This document shows positions 36,019 to 44,011 of a stretch of 64,000 nucleotides of DNA, one piece after another. The stretch comes from Desulfoluna limicola (lineage in GTDB: Bacteria; Desulfobacterota; Desulfobacteria; Desulfobacterales; Desulfolunaceae): positions 3,371,501 to 3,435,500 of the forward strand of contig NZ_AP024488.1 of NCBI RefSeq assembly GCF_021654575.1, given 5' to 3'. Position 1 is the stretch's first letter, and the number at the start of each line of letters is the position of its first letter. Position numbers and translations under genes: made by a program. The notes beneath the pieces were generated by a model. It ran no database searches. It was given only the letters and a program-made list of their open reading frames with translations, and was not told the origin of the DNA.

Positions 36019-36927
36019 ATGAACCAGAAAAACCAATTCGATACACTCACCCAAAAACTTATCGACGAACTTCGCAAGGGGATTACCCCTGAAGAAGAGA
36101 TGTGCCACTTTCTGGAGTCAACCTTTTCCATCACCACGCCGGAAGAGCTGCAGCTCTTTTTAAAAGACGCGGAAAATCCCGACCGGGAAATGCTTTTTGA
36201 GCTTCTCTTCTTTCCAGACCGCAAGACCAAGCTGAGCCTTGAGCCCCTCTTCACGGAATGCCGCTGCAACGCGGACGACGAAAAGGCCGTCATCGATGCT
36301 GTCTGCAAAGAAGCGATCTCCGCCGACATCACCTTTGACGAAACCTCCGAGCCCGTCAACGTGACCCTGCCAAGGGAATGCATGGAACTCTTCGTCAAGC
36401 GCCTCAATATAGCGGGAAACCCGCCTGAAAGCGTGGTCAATGCCGCACGGGCCCACCTGAAAGATGGCAGGGACAACCTCTTCCTGGTGTTGCTCCGGGG
36501 TGAGAAAATGCGCTGGACCGATGAAACCACCGGCTTTCTCAATCGACTGCTCCAAGGCCTTTCATCCCGGGGAGCGGACCTTGAGACCCACCTGGTGACG
36601 GCCATCATCACCATGAGCTCCTTTGTCGGTGACCACACACTCCAGGACCATTTCCTAGCCATTCGCCAGAACATGGAAGCCGCCGCCGAGAAGGCACATC
36701 AGTTTGAAGAGGGATTAAAGACCCTCACCATGGAAACCATGATGATGCAGGGAATGATCGGCCCCTCCCACTCCGAGGAGGAGCTCCGCCACAAAATCCG
36801 CGTCATGGACACCTTGATCTACGAAGGTTTCGGTGTCGATCCCACGCTCCTGGAGCCGGTGAAGGTCGACCTGGGGGATTTCTCAGGGAGCGACGGCGTG
36901 ACGGGGATGTTCAAGGCCCTGACCTGA
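36019..36927 (+). CDS. Hypothetical soluble protein
   Basis: A 302-residue acidic, mostly helical protein without signal or membrane segments. GGGAAG precedes the ATG. It contains ITPEEEMCHFLESTFSITTP, FPDRKTKLSLEPLFTECRC and TLTMETMMMQGMIG; I recognise no family. A terminator follows at 36989, and the flanking genes read in the opposite direction, so it is a one-gene unit. Confidence 0.75.
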   Translation: MNQKNQFDTLTQKLIDELRKGITPEEEMCHFLESTFSITTPEELQLFLKDAENPDREMLFELLFFPDRKTKLSLEPLFTECRCNADDEKAVIDAVCKEAISADITFDETSEPVNVTLPRECMELFVKRLNIAGNPPESVVNAARAHLKDGRDNLFLVLLRGEKMRWTDETTGFLNRLLQGLSSRGADLETHLVTAIITMSSFVGDHTLQDHFLAIRQNMEAAAEKAHQFEEGLKTLTMETMMMQGMIGPSHSEEELRHKIRVMDTLIYEGFGVDPTLLEPVKVDLGDFSGSDGVTGMFKALT

Positions 36928-36988
36928 AAAAGCGAAAACCGTTCCCGGCTCGTCGCTTGATGTATTCGCTGCGCTCATGCTTTTTTAT

Positions 36989-37013
36989 AAAAAGCTGGGC
37001 GCAGCTTTTTTTC
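36989..37013 (+). terminator. Rho-independent terminator after the gene at 36019
   Basis: AAAAAGCTG and CAGCTTTTT form a nine-bp stem with a four-base loop, followed by further T. It lies 60 bases after the stop codon and 85 bases before the convergent pqiC gene. Confidence 0.85.
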
Positions 37014-37096
37014 CCAAAACAGGCTCATAAAAACAACCCCACAACGTCATGGAAAAACGCAGCGGCAACCAGCATTCAAGCTGACCCACCGTGATG

Positions 37097-37702
37097 TTAC
37101 TCCTGCGCCTTCAGTGTCTCGGCCACCTCCCGGCTGAACTCGGCAAGCAACAGGCTCAGGGCTTTGGTCCGAGCCGGTTGGCCCGCCCCTTCCACCCCCC
37201 CGCTCAGCGTTGTGTGGCCCGTCGTAACGGATTGACTCTTTCCGTTCCTCACTCCCCACCGAACATCCAGAGTAACCTTTCCGTCATCATCGGCATCAAA
37301 CCGCACCACATCCATAACAACCCGCATGGACGGGCTCCCCTGTGGTGCATCAAAGGGGTAAATGGCTACCTTCTCCGCCCCGGTAAGTCGAGACAGGTTT
37401 TCCGCCACTGCCCGGGAAATGCCCTTTCGCAAAGGCTCCGCCCATCTCTGAAACTCGCTGAAGGACAAGGTGTGATCGCTGTGCCGAAGCACCATCTGCG
37501 GCTTGTCCAGATAGGCAGGCAGTTCCACCGGCCCCACCACAACATACACCTCAGGGTCCCAGCCCCCGGCTTCCGCCGAAGGGCTCACCGCGGGGTGGAG
37601 CACATGGTGCGTAAACTTCGCCGCAGGGGTGGCACATCCCGCCACCAGCAGAAACAATCCGATAACAATCAAGTGATGAGTCTTCAACGTGTTGTTCTCC
37701 AT
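37097..37702 (-). CDS. PqiC/YmbA-type lipoprotein of a lipid transport system
   Basis: A 201-residue outer-membrane-type lipoprotein (signal VIGLFLLVAGC, Cys near 23). The mature part VYVVVGPVELPAYLDKPQMVLR and FQRWAEPLRKGISRAVAENLS is typical of the PqiC/DUF330 family, which partners MCE proteins in lipid traffic between membranes. It is the last gene of mlaE-mlaF-mlaD-pqiC. Its ribosome-binding site GGAGG is the foot of a family A repeat. The ATG at 37702 is preferred to a start further upstream. Confidence 0.88.
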   Translation of the reverse strand: MENNTLKTHHLIVIGLFLLVAGCATPAAKFTHHVLHPAVSPSAEAGGWDPEVYVVVGPVELPAYLDKPQMVLRHSDHTLSFSEFQRWAEPLRKGISRAVAENLSRLTGAEKVAIYPFDAPQGSPSMRVVMDVVRFDADDDGKVTLDVRWGVRNGKSQSVTTGHTTLSGGVEGAGQPARTKALSLLLAEFSREVAETLKAQE

Positions 37703-37710
37703 TATTTTTT

Positions 37711-37745
37711 CCTCCGATGGCAAGGTGAACCACCTTAAACGCTGG
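37711..37745. repeat. Family A repeat foot supplying the pqiC ribosome-binding site
   Basis: CCTCCGATGG, then CAAGGTGAACCACCTTAAACGCTGG. On the minus strand the foot reads CCATCGGAGG, and GGAGG stands eight bases before the pqiC ATG, with no other such site nearby. Confidence 0.8.
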
Positions 37746-37928
37746 TTGCCGGTTTTAAACTCATTTGTCTCAGCCTGTTTAAGGATCTACAACACTTGGA
37801 ATAAACGATGCGCACGTTCCAACCCGGACGAATGAGAACACGGGTGACGTGTATCGTTGAGGATCGTGTGTCGCAAGTGCACAGGCTTCTGATGCTTTCC
37901 AGCCCACCGGGTTCTCCGCAACGTTTGC

Positions 37929-38036
37929 CACGGGCTTAACCCGTCAGCAAATGCCGTTGTGATTTGCCCCGAGGGACGAAGGGTAAAACGCAATGGCTAA
38001 CTGCTTTCGAGATGGCTCACCTTGCCTCCAGAGGCA
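37929..38036. repeat. Family A repeat copy, decayed, at the mlaD 3' end
   Basis: ACGGGCTTAACCCGT, GATTTGCCCCGAGGGACGAAGGGTAAAACGC (loop with one change), then CGAGATGGCTCACCTTG and CCTCCAGAGGCAACG. It occupies the mlaD-pqiC gap with the previous entry. Confidence 0.72.
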
Positions 38037-38049
38037 ACGCTTTTCGGCA

Positions 38050-39054
38050 TTAGTCCCCTTTGTCTTTGCCCTTGCCGAACACAAGGGCCTCAGGGTGGCG
38101 TTCGAGATATTCGGCCAGTGTACGCATGGCACGGGCTGCCTCGGAGATCTCACTGACCATGCGATTGATCCGGTAGGAGACGGCTGAGCCTTCGCCAAGG
38201 GTCGACTCCAGGCGTTCAAGGGTCTTTTCAGCCTTGCTCATCATGGCCTGGGTGGAGGCCCCCACCTCCTCCAGGGTGTCGAAGGTTCTCTGCATGCCGG
38301 CATCTGAGTTCACCACCAGTTGTCGGGTCTCCTTTGCCGTCTCTTCGATGGAGGCCGTGATGGGGTTAATGGCTTTCCGGGCGTCTTTCACCAGGATCTT
38401 GAACTCCTTGACAGCATCGCTGATGTCATTGAGAGTGTTGGTCTCTTCGAGGGAGGTAATCAGGTGATCGATGGACTCCACGGTGGAGAGAACCCCTTCC
38501 ACGATGGCTTCCACGGGAAGGTTTTCCATGGTTCTCGTAAGCTCCGAGATGCCCGAGAGCATGGTGGGAAGTTCCTGTACATCCTTGGAGTTGCCTGTCA
38601 ATGAGTACTCCTTATCCGGATGAAGGCCGATATCCACGTACAGCTTTCCAGTCAACAGGCTGTCTACTTTGAGCTGAGCCCGAAGCCCCCGCTCAATCAG
38701 TTCGCTCCTGAATTTGTCCTCATTGATGGATCCCAGGATCCGGTCATTTTCAATGCCATAATCCCTCAGGGTGATCCGATCCGTATCCACCTCAATGAAA
38801 ACCGGGGTACGAAAGGAGAGGCTTTTGCTGTCAAAGACAAGCTCGATCCCTGTGACGCTTCCGACCTTCACGCCCAAAAAGCGCACCGGTGCCCCCACAT
38901 CAAGCCCTTTAAGGGAGTCTTCAAAGTAAAGAACATACTCATCCTTGACCTTAAAGAATTCGCCCGCCCCGAAGGTGACCACCATGGCCGAGGCCAAGAC
39001 ACTGGCTCCAATCACAAAGGCACCTATCATGCTGAGTTTTGCTTTCTGCTTCAT
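38050..39054 (-). CDS. mlaD: MCE-domain lipid-transport protein (MlaD family)
   Basis: A 334-residue inner-membrane-anchored protein. One N-terminal membrane helix (MIGAFVIGASVLASAMVVTF) is followed by an MCE domain (about 36-115: YVLYFEDSLKGLDVGAPVRFLGVKVGSVTGIEL). The remaining part is long and helical with many heptad-like stretches, suggesting a coiled coil or pore extension. In the Mla system MlaD hexamers handle phospholipids between inner membrane and partner lipoproteins. GGAG precedes the ATG. It lies between mlaF and pqiC. Confidence 0.93.
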   Translation of the reverse strand: MKQKAKLSMIGAFVIGASVLASAMVVTFGAGEFFKVKDEYVLYFEDSLKGLDVGAPVRFLGVKVGSVTGIELVFDSKSLSFRTPVFIEVDTDRITLRDYGIENDRILGSINEDKFRSELIERGLRAQLKVDSLLTGKLYVDIGLHPDKEYSLTGNSKDVQELPTMLSGISELTRTMENLPVEAIVEGVLSTVESIDHLITSLEETNTLNDISDAVKEFKILVKDARKAINPITASIEETAKETRQLVVNSDAGMQRTFDTLEEVGASTQAMMSKAEKTLERLESTLGEGSAVSYRINRMVSEISEAARAMRTLAEYLERHPEALVFGKGKDKGD

Positions 39055-39384
39055 AGTCACTCCAAATCGTATTGGCAATCAAGATGGCTTTGCTACCAGA
39101 AATATCCGGGCACTTCAGACTCCCATTGAGGCCCTTCTCACAACGTCAAAAGAGGGGATTGTAACGAGCTGTTGGCTCGGCGCAACCTTGCGGGATTTTT
39201 CTCATCGGCTCTGGGACTCTCAACAAAAAGCCCTGTGGTCACGTAGGGCATGAAAGCGGCTCGGCCACGAAAAGCGTTTTCCTTGTCCAGTTTATCTTCT
39301 TGTCCTTCATGATCTTCACGAAGCAGGTTAATTGTCCTGTACCGCTCTCCACGGGAGCAGTCGCAAACCAGCGTTCAAGGTGGC
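39055..39384. other. Intergenic stretch between mlaF and mlaD
   Basis: About 330 bases including the family A repeat piece at the mlaF stop. AAATATCCGGG at 39102-39112 resembles the end of the 244-bp element; no opposite end is seen. No other gene. Confidence 0.45.
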
Positions 39385-39396
39385 TCACCTTGACTG
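39361..39396. repeat. Family A repeat piece containing the mlaF stop codon
   Basis: TCGCAAACCAGCGTTCAAGGTGGCTCACCTTG, i.e. hairpin CAAGGTGGCTCACCTTG (39377-39393) in which the mlaF TGA stop is embedded. The repeat thus ends the reading frame. Confidence 0.8.
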
Positions 39397-40149
39397 GCCC
39401 CGTGTCAGGAACCGGATCACCCGTGAATCCTTTGAGTGATCAAGGAGGTCCTTGGGGTTTCCCGAGGCGATCATGGTCTTGGTCTCCGCATCCAGAAAGA
39501 TCGAATCGGTGCCGATGGCAAAGATACTGGCCAGTTCGTGGGTCACCACCACGATGGTGGCGCCAAGGGAGGCCTTAAGTTCCAGAATCAAATCATCGAG
39601 CCGGCGGGCGCTGATGGGGTCAAGGCCTGCCGAAGGTTCATCAAAAAAGAGGACCTCAGGGTCCAGGGCAATGGCCCGGGCCAGCCCCACACGCTTCTTC
39701 ATGCCTCCGCTGATCTCAGCGGGAAGATGGTTCTCAAACCCGTCGAGGCCCACCAGGGACAGCTTGAACATTACCAGCTCCCGAATCTCTGATGGAGAGT
39801 AGTCGGTGTACTGCTGAAGGGGCAACGCCACATTTTCAAACAGGGTCATGGAACTGAACAGGGCCCCGCTCTGGTAGAGAATCCCGATGCGCTGCATCAA
39901 GTTCTTCTGCTCTTTCTGGGACACGTCATACAGGGAGGCCTGCCCGTGGAAAACCTGTCCACGAGCCGGTTCCTTCAGCCCCACCAGGTGGCGCAGCAGC
40001 GTGCTCTTTCCGCAACCGCTGCCCCCCATGATGATGAAAATCTCGCCCTGTCCCACCTCAAATGTCAGGTTTTTCTGAATCACCCGCTCGCCGTAGGCCA
40101 TGGTGAGATTCGCTGCCGAAAGGTGGGCTGTGCTGTTGGTTTGTTCCAT
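39385..40149 (-). CDS. mlaF: Mla-type ABC transporter ATP-binding protein
   Basis: A 254-residue ATPase: Walker A GGSGCGKST (42-50), signature ISGGMKKR in the middle, Walker B VLFFDEPS, and SAGLDPISARRLDDLI. MTLFENVALPLQQY fits the MlaF/YrbF group. It powers phospholipid movement by MlaE. The final residues (GQSR) and stop codon lie inside a family A repeat. Upstream the mlaE gene is on the same strand, about 400 bases away. Confidence 0.93.
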   Translation of the reverse strand: MEQTNSTAHLSAANLTMAYGERVIQKNLTFEVGQGEIFIIMGGSGCGKSTLLRHLVGLKEPARGQVFHGQASLYDVSQKEQKNLMQRIGILYQSGALFSSMTLFENVALPLQQYTDYSPSEIRELVMFKLSLVGLDGFENHLPAEISGGMKKRVGLARAIALDPEVLFFDEPSAGLDPISARRLDDLILELKASLGATIVVVTHELASIFAIGTDSIFLDAETKTMIASGNPKDLLDHSKDSRVIRFLTRGQSR

Positions 40150-40546
40150 GTCGGTTTAGGCCTTGAAAAAAAATCATACCAACGTGAACTCAACGTCGCC
40201 TCCGGCGGCAAGGTGAGCCACCTTGAAAGTGGATTAATGGCGTCGCTCATGGTGTTAAAGAACGACCTCATCTCTATCGTCTTCCCCGGCTGCGGGCTTA
40301 GCCATTCCTGTTAAACGGTTTCCACAGGGTGAGACTCGATGTATCTGGAATATCGAGTCACCGGGGATCCATCTCACCGGTTGATGATGACGTCACTGGA
40401 AAAGCGCCCCAAACACGTCCCGGCGACAGCCACGCTTAAGCACCGGAAATGTGCCAGACCTGAGGAACAAAGGTCAGAAGTATTTGAAAACCTGGAGTCC
40501 AGGGACTCATCCCACGGCCACCGGTGGCATTGCCAGTAGAGATGCC
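40150..40546. other. Intergenic stretch between mlaE and mlaF with two repeat pieces
   Basis: About 400 bases. 40197-40236 has GCCTCCGGCGGCAAGGTGAG and the matching CACCTTG; 40484-40532 has ACCTGGAGTCCAGG and GGCCACCGGTGGCA, drifted repeat pieces. No gene. Confidence 0.6.
40197..40236. repeat. Family A repeat, left half only
   Basis: CGCCTCCGGCGG, hairpin CAAGGTGAGCCACCTTG and GAAAGTGGATTA. Foot and first hairpin intact, rest lost. Confidence 0.82.
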
Positions 40547-41668
40547 TTAAATTCCCAGAATACTGGTCACCACTGCGATGAGCCCATCGGCGATGATAAT
40601 GCCCACAATGGCGGAGACCACGGCTTTGGTGGCGGCCTCCCCCACATCCGAGGCGCTGCGCCCGCATCGCATGCCGTGGTAGCATCCGGCCAGGGCGATG
40701 ATAATGCCGTAGAGGCCGCTTTTGAGGATCCCGTGCATGAACTGGGTGATGTTAAGGGCTTCCTGTGTCTGATACCAGTACTGGGCCCATGAGATGTCAA
40801 GCATCCCCACCCCGATGGCCATGCCGCCGCCGATGCCCAGAAAAATTGCGTAAAGGCAGAGCAGGGGCATCATCAGAACCAGGGCGATCACCCGGGGAAC
40901 CACCAGGAACTCCGCCGGATTCAACCCCATGGTGATGAGGGCATCCACCTCCTCGTTCACCTGCATGGTCCCAAGCTGGGCCGCAAAGGCGGCCCCTGTG
41001 CGACCGGCCATGATAATCCCCGCCATCATGGCCCCCATCTCCCGGGCCATGCCTATGCCCACGATGTCGGCCACATAGATTTGCGCCCCGAACATCTGCA
41101 GCTGAACCGACCCCACAAACGCAAAAATCACCCCGATAACAAGGCTGATCAGGGACACAATGGGAAGAGCCGAGGGCCCGCATGCCTGGAGAAGCAGAAA
41201 AAAATCATCCAACCGGAAACGCCCCTTCCCCACAAGAACCCGGCCAAGGCCGATGACCACCTCCCCGATAAAGGCGAGAAAATCAACAAACACGCCCCAC
41301 ATGGAGACCGCAGACAGCCCCACACGAACCAGAAAAGGTGTATGGGGAGACACCTTGAGGTCGCCCTCGGAGCTACGCCCCCGGGCCGCCAGCGCCATCA
41401 ACCGAAGCATCCCCTGGGGAAGCCCCCCATTGTCCACCGCCACGCCCCGGCTCTCCAGAGCCTCCACGAGGGAGTTCACAAATACTGCCAGCCTGGAATC
41501 CCAGCTGCCCAGCCCCGAGGTCTCAAAACGCACCCGGCGAACCTCCCTGAGCTCGGTTACGGCATCGTCCACCCGAAGCCTCGACCCCGCCTCGCGCCAC
41601 AGGCCGTGGAGTGACACCACCCCTTCCTCCTGTTCCGCTGCGATGGTGATCCCGCCTTGCTGATGCAT
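40547..41668 (-). CDS. mlaE: Mla-type ABC permease with N-terminal STAS-like region
   Basis: A 373-residue protein. The N-terminal ~115 residues are soluble and resemble the STAS fold found fused to some MlaE permeases (LRVDDAVTELREVRRVRFETSGLGSWDS). Then comes the MlaE domain with five or six membrane segments and MGAMMAGIIMAGRTGAAFAA, the key family motif, followed by MQVNEEVDALITMG. In E. coli a separate MlaB provides the STAS part. The start at 41668 follows a weak AGGAAC. First gene of the operon. Confidence 0.93.
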   Translation of the reverse strand: MHQQGGITIAAEQEEGVVSLHGLWREAGSRLRVDDAVTELREVRRVRFETSGLGSWDSRLAVFVNSLVEALESRGVAVDNGGLPQGMLRLMALAARGRSSEGDLKVSPHTPFLVRVGLSAVSMWGVFVDFLAFIGEVVIGLGRVLVGKGRFRLDDFFLLLQACGPSALPIVSLISLVIGVIFAFVGSVQLQMFGAQIYVADIVGIGMAREMGAMMAGIIMAGRTGAAFAAQLGTMQVNEEVDALITMGLNPAEFLVVPRVIALVLMMPLLCLYAIFLGIGGGMAIGVGMLDISWAQYWYQTQEALNITQFMHGILKSGLYGIIIALAGCYHGMRCGRSASDVGEAATKAVVSAIVGIIIADGLIAVVTSILGI

Positions 41669-42504
41669 GTTGTTTGGTTCCTGAAATATATTAACTGCGT
41701 TCTTGGTTCGTAGCACCTGGTTCTTCGTTCAATGGAGTCGTTGCGCTCATGCCCTTTGAAAAAACAGACAAGCGGCCTCAAGCGGACAGGGGATGCCCCC
41801 TGCGCCCCATGATTGAGCATGCTCCATGCCCTCGTTCCTCGGGCTCGTCACATGCGCTTACGGGCTTGCCCGTTGGAAACAACACGATCTTATTTATGTG
41901 GTCTTCCCCGGCTTATCAACAAACCACCTTCTGTTAATCACGTGCTGCAGGGTGAAGGTGGACCCTTTTGAAATGGAGAGTATCCGGAGCCCCATGCGTG
42001 CCTGGTGCCACCGCTTAGGAGGGGGACGGCATCACGTTGAAATCGGCCAACCTAGGCCCACCCCATACCCGCCTCTTCCCATTCACCAGTTGTTCACGAC
42101 AAAACAACTATCTCACATTATGTACAGGTTTTCATTGAAGGATGCAAAACAGATCTGCGAGGACTCACCATCAGGAAAGAGGCCGGGAAGCGAGGGGCAA
42201 CGCCCATCCAAAAAACAAATGACCAAATATTATTATCCATTGAAAACAAGAGGACATTAAATTAAGATTGGATGATTAAACCACCGCATCTCAGATACTG
42301 TATAAATTCGGGAACACACACTCGGACACAACACCAACAACATGCCGTACAGACCTGCCGGTCTCCCCCTGATCAGACTAAGACTCTTCTCCCCCCTTGC
42401 ACTCTCACACCGGCGAATGATCCTTTTGCTTCACGGCCCGATTCTACAAGGTGGCACCAGCGGCTATCAACCCATAAATCCATATCCATACGCAAGGGTT
42501 TTCC
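41669..42504. other. Intergenic stretch upstream of the exopolysaccharide locus
   Basis: About 835 bases between divergent genes. It includes the last family A repeat copy (41781-41876). 42060-42500 has no clear gene. The promoters for mlaE and for the CpsD-like gene should lie here. Confidence 0.45.
41781..41876. repeat. Family A repeat, last copy before the exopolysaccharide locus
   Basis: AGCGGACAGGGGATGCCCCCTGC, loop CCCTCGTTCCTCGGG, CACATGCGC and ACGGGCTTGCCCGT. Beyond this point to 64000 no further copy is seen. Confidence 0.78.
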
Positions 42505-43161
42505 ATGAGCAAAAAAAACACCAACACACCAGCAACACTTAAAAGCAATGCCGAAACACGACGTATCTACTCTGTGGTATTTGACCAGAAAGAGGCGTCC
42601 CCCCAGACCATTCTAATCACGAGTGGCTGGCGAGGAGAGGGAAAAACCACCCTTGCTTGCAATCTGGCGGCATTGGCCGCACAGGAAAAAGGGAAAAAAG
42701 TACTGATTATCGATTACAACTGGTTTGCCCCTAAAGTGCATACGCAATTTAACCTCCCCGAGGTCTCTCCCTCCCCGCCTTCCAACGACACCGGACATCC
42801 CCTCGACAAGGCCGTGCAGGTGTCAGGAATGAATAATCTCTCAGTCCTGACGGCAGCGGCCTTCTCCCATGCGGACAGTTGGAAGGATGCCTGCTCGTCC
42901 ACCCACCTGTCCGGCCTTTTAAATGAGGCCAAAGAGAGGTACGACCACATCTTCCTCGACGCTTCGGCCGTCTTTCCAACCAACCGAAACATGAACGACC
43001 CGATGCTGCTCGGCAAAGCGGCTGACGGGGTCATTCTCATTGCCCTGACCAACGTCACGCCCAAGTCAAAAACAAAGCGCGCCTGCTGCAGACTTCAGGC
43101 CAGCGGGGCACTTGTCATCGGCGTTGTCGCCAACCAATGGCGAAACCCTCTGAGCTTATAA
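42505..43161 (+). CDS. CpsD/CapB-type ATPase of exopolysaccharide synthesis
   Basis: A 218-residue cytoplasmic ATPase of the bacterial tyrosine kinase or ParA-like group. Walker A GWRGEGKTT (41-49), Walker A' VLIIDYNW (66-73) and a Walker B-like IFLDAS near 150. In CpsD/Wzc kinases a C-terminal tyrosine cluster is autophosphorylated; this one ends NQWRNPLSL with none, so kinase activity by that mode is doubtful. Next to a Wzz-like protein it probably controls chain length or export. First gene of the plus-strand cluster. Confidence 0.82.
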   Translation: MSKKNTNTPATLKSNAETRRIYSVVFDQKEASPQTILITSGWRGEGKTTLACNLAALAAQEKGKKVLIIDYNWFAPKVHTQFNLPEVSPSPPSNDTGHPLDKAVQVSGMNNLSVLTAAAFSHADSWKDACSSTHLSGLLNEAKERYDHIFLDASAVFPTNRNMNDPMLLGKAADGVILIALTNVTPKSKTKRACCRLQASGALVIGVVANQWRNPLSL

Positions 43162-43239
43162 CGTGTCGCCCGGCATGGATCGCATGCCGACGAACGGGCT
43201 TCGCACGTGTCCCCTAACCCTGCTATTGAGAGGTTGATC

Positions 43240-44001
43240 ATGAATTTTTTCCTCAAGAGACTGAGTTATCGACTGGCGTCGCACCTGGCCCTTTTCTGGC
43301 TACTGCTTCTCCCCCCCCTGGTGTATGTCGGCATCATGGCCCTGACCCCCACCCTTCACACCCTTTCATCGACCTTTACTGTCCCAGAAGGTGCCCCCCT
43401 GGCCGAAACGGGAAGCCCCACCGGTGTGACTCCACTCGCCACCCTTTTATCAACCCCCTCCAAATGGGAGTCCTTCGTGAAGGCAAACTTCAACCCTCAA
43501 CAGATTCTGGGGTACCCCCGAGGGTATGTGGTCAACCTTCCTCCCGATGAAATCAACGCCATATATAACGAGGCATTGACCAACCTGTCGATCAGGGAAG
43601 CCAACAAGACGGTAGAGACCACCTACACCGGGCCCCACAAAACCCTTGGGCACCGCCTGGTTTTCTATTACAGCACAACCCTGCACCAGAGAATTCAAGA
43701 AGGCTACACGAGACAAGGGTCGAAATTCACATCCCCCCTGGGGGATGCCCCCCAAATGACACCTCTGATCGGAGCCACTCGTCTCCTGTGGAGTCCTGAC
43801 AGAGCCCGACCGACCCTCTTGTGGTTTGCAGCCGGATTGATTCTGCTTCTTTTTATTCAGGCGGTTCTTGAGCTCATGGACACCTCATACAAATCCGAAA
43901 AGCAAATAGCCGAGCATACCTTGCTCCCCATCCTGGGCTGCCTCCCCAACTTGAACTCGGTCCCCATGTCAGTCGATGCGCCACAGCACCAAGAGGCATG
44001 A
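43240..44001 (+). CDS. Wzz-like chain-length determinant protein
   Basis: A 253-residue inner-membrane protein with an N-terminal helix (LALFWLLLLPPLVYVGIMAL), a large periplasmic domain and a C-terminal helix (PTLLWFAAGLILLLFIQAVLEL). That layout is the Wzz/polysaccharide co-polymerase pattern; the C-terminal tail KSEKQIAEHTLLPILGCLP is the usual cytoplasmic link to the kinase partner. The ATG at 43240 follows GAGG. Sequence similarity to named Wzz proteins is weak, and the role is inferred from layout and its kinase-like neighbour. Confidence 0.72.
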   Translation: MNFFLKRLSYRLASHLALFWLLLLPPLVYVGIMALTPTLHTLSSTFTVPEGAPLAETGSPTGVTPLATLLSTPSKWESFVKANFNPQQILGYPRGYVVNLPPDEINAIYNEALTNLSIREANKTVETTYTGPHKTLGHRLVFYYSTTLHQRIQEGYTRQGSKFTSPLGDAPQMTPLIGATRLLWSPDRARPTLLWFAAGLILLLFIQAVLELMDTSYKSEKQIAEHTLLPILGCLPNLNSVPMSVDAPQHQEA

Positions 44002-44011
44002 GCAGAACATC

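Noticed and set aside
2068-41876. CRISPR array interpretation of the many repeats
   Set aside because: The copies are scattered singly between genes and are not regularly spaced; no cas genes are present.
42505-43161. Calling the CpsD-like protein a tyrosine autokinase
   Set aside because: There is no C-terminal Tyr cluster, so only the ATPase fold is supported.
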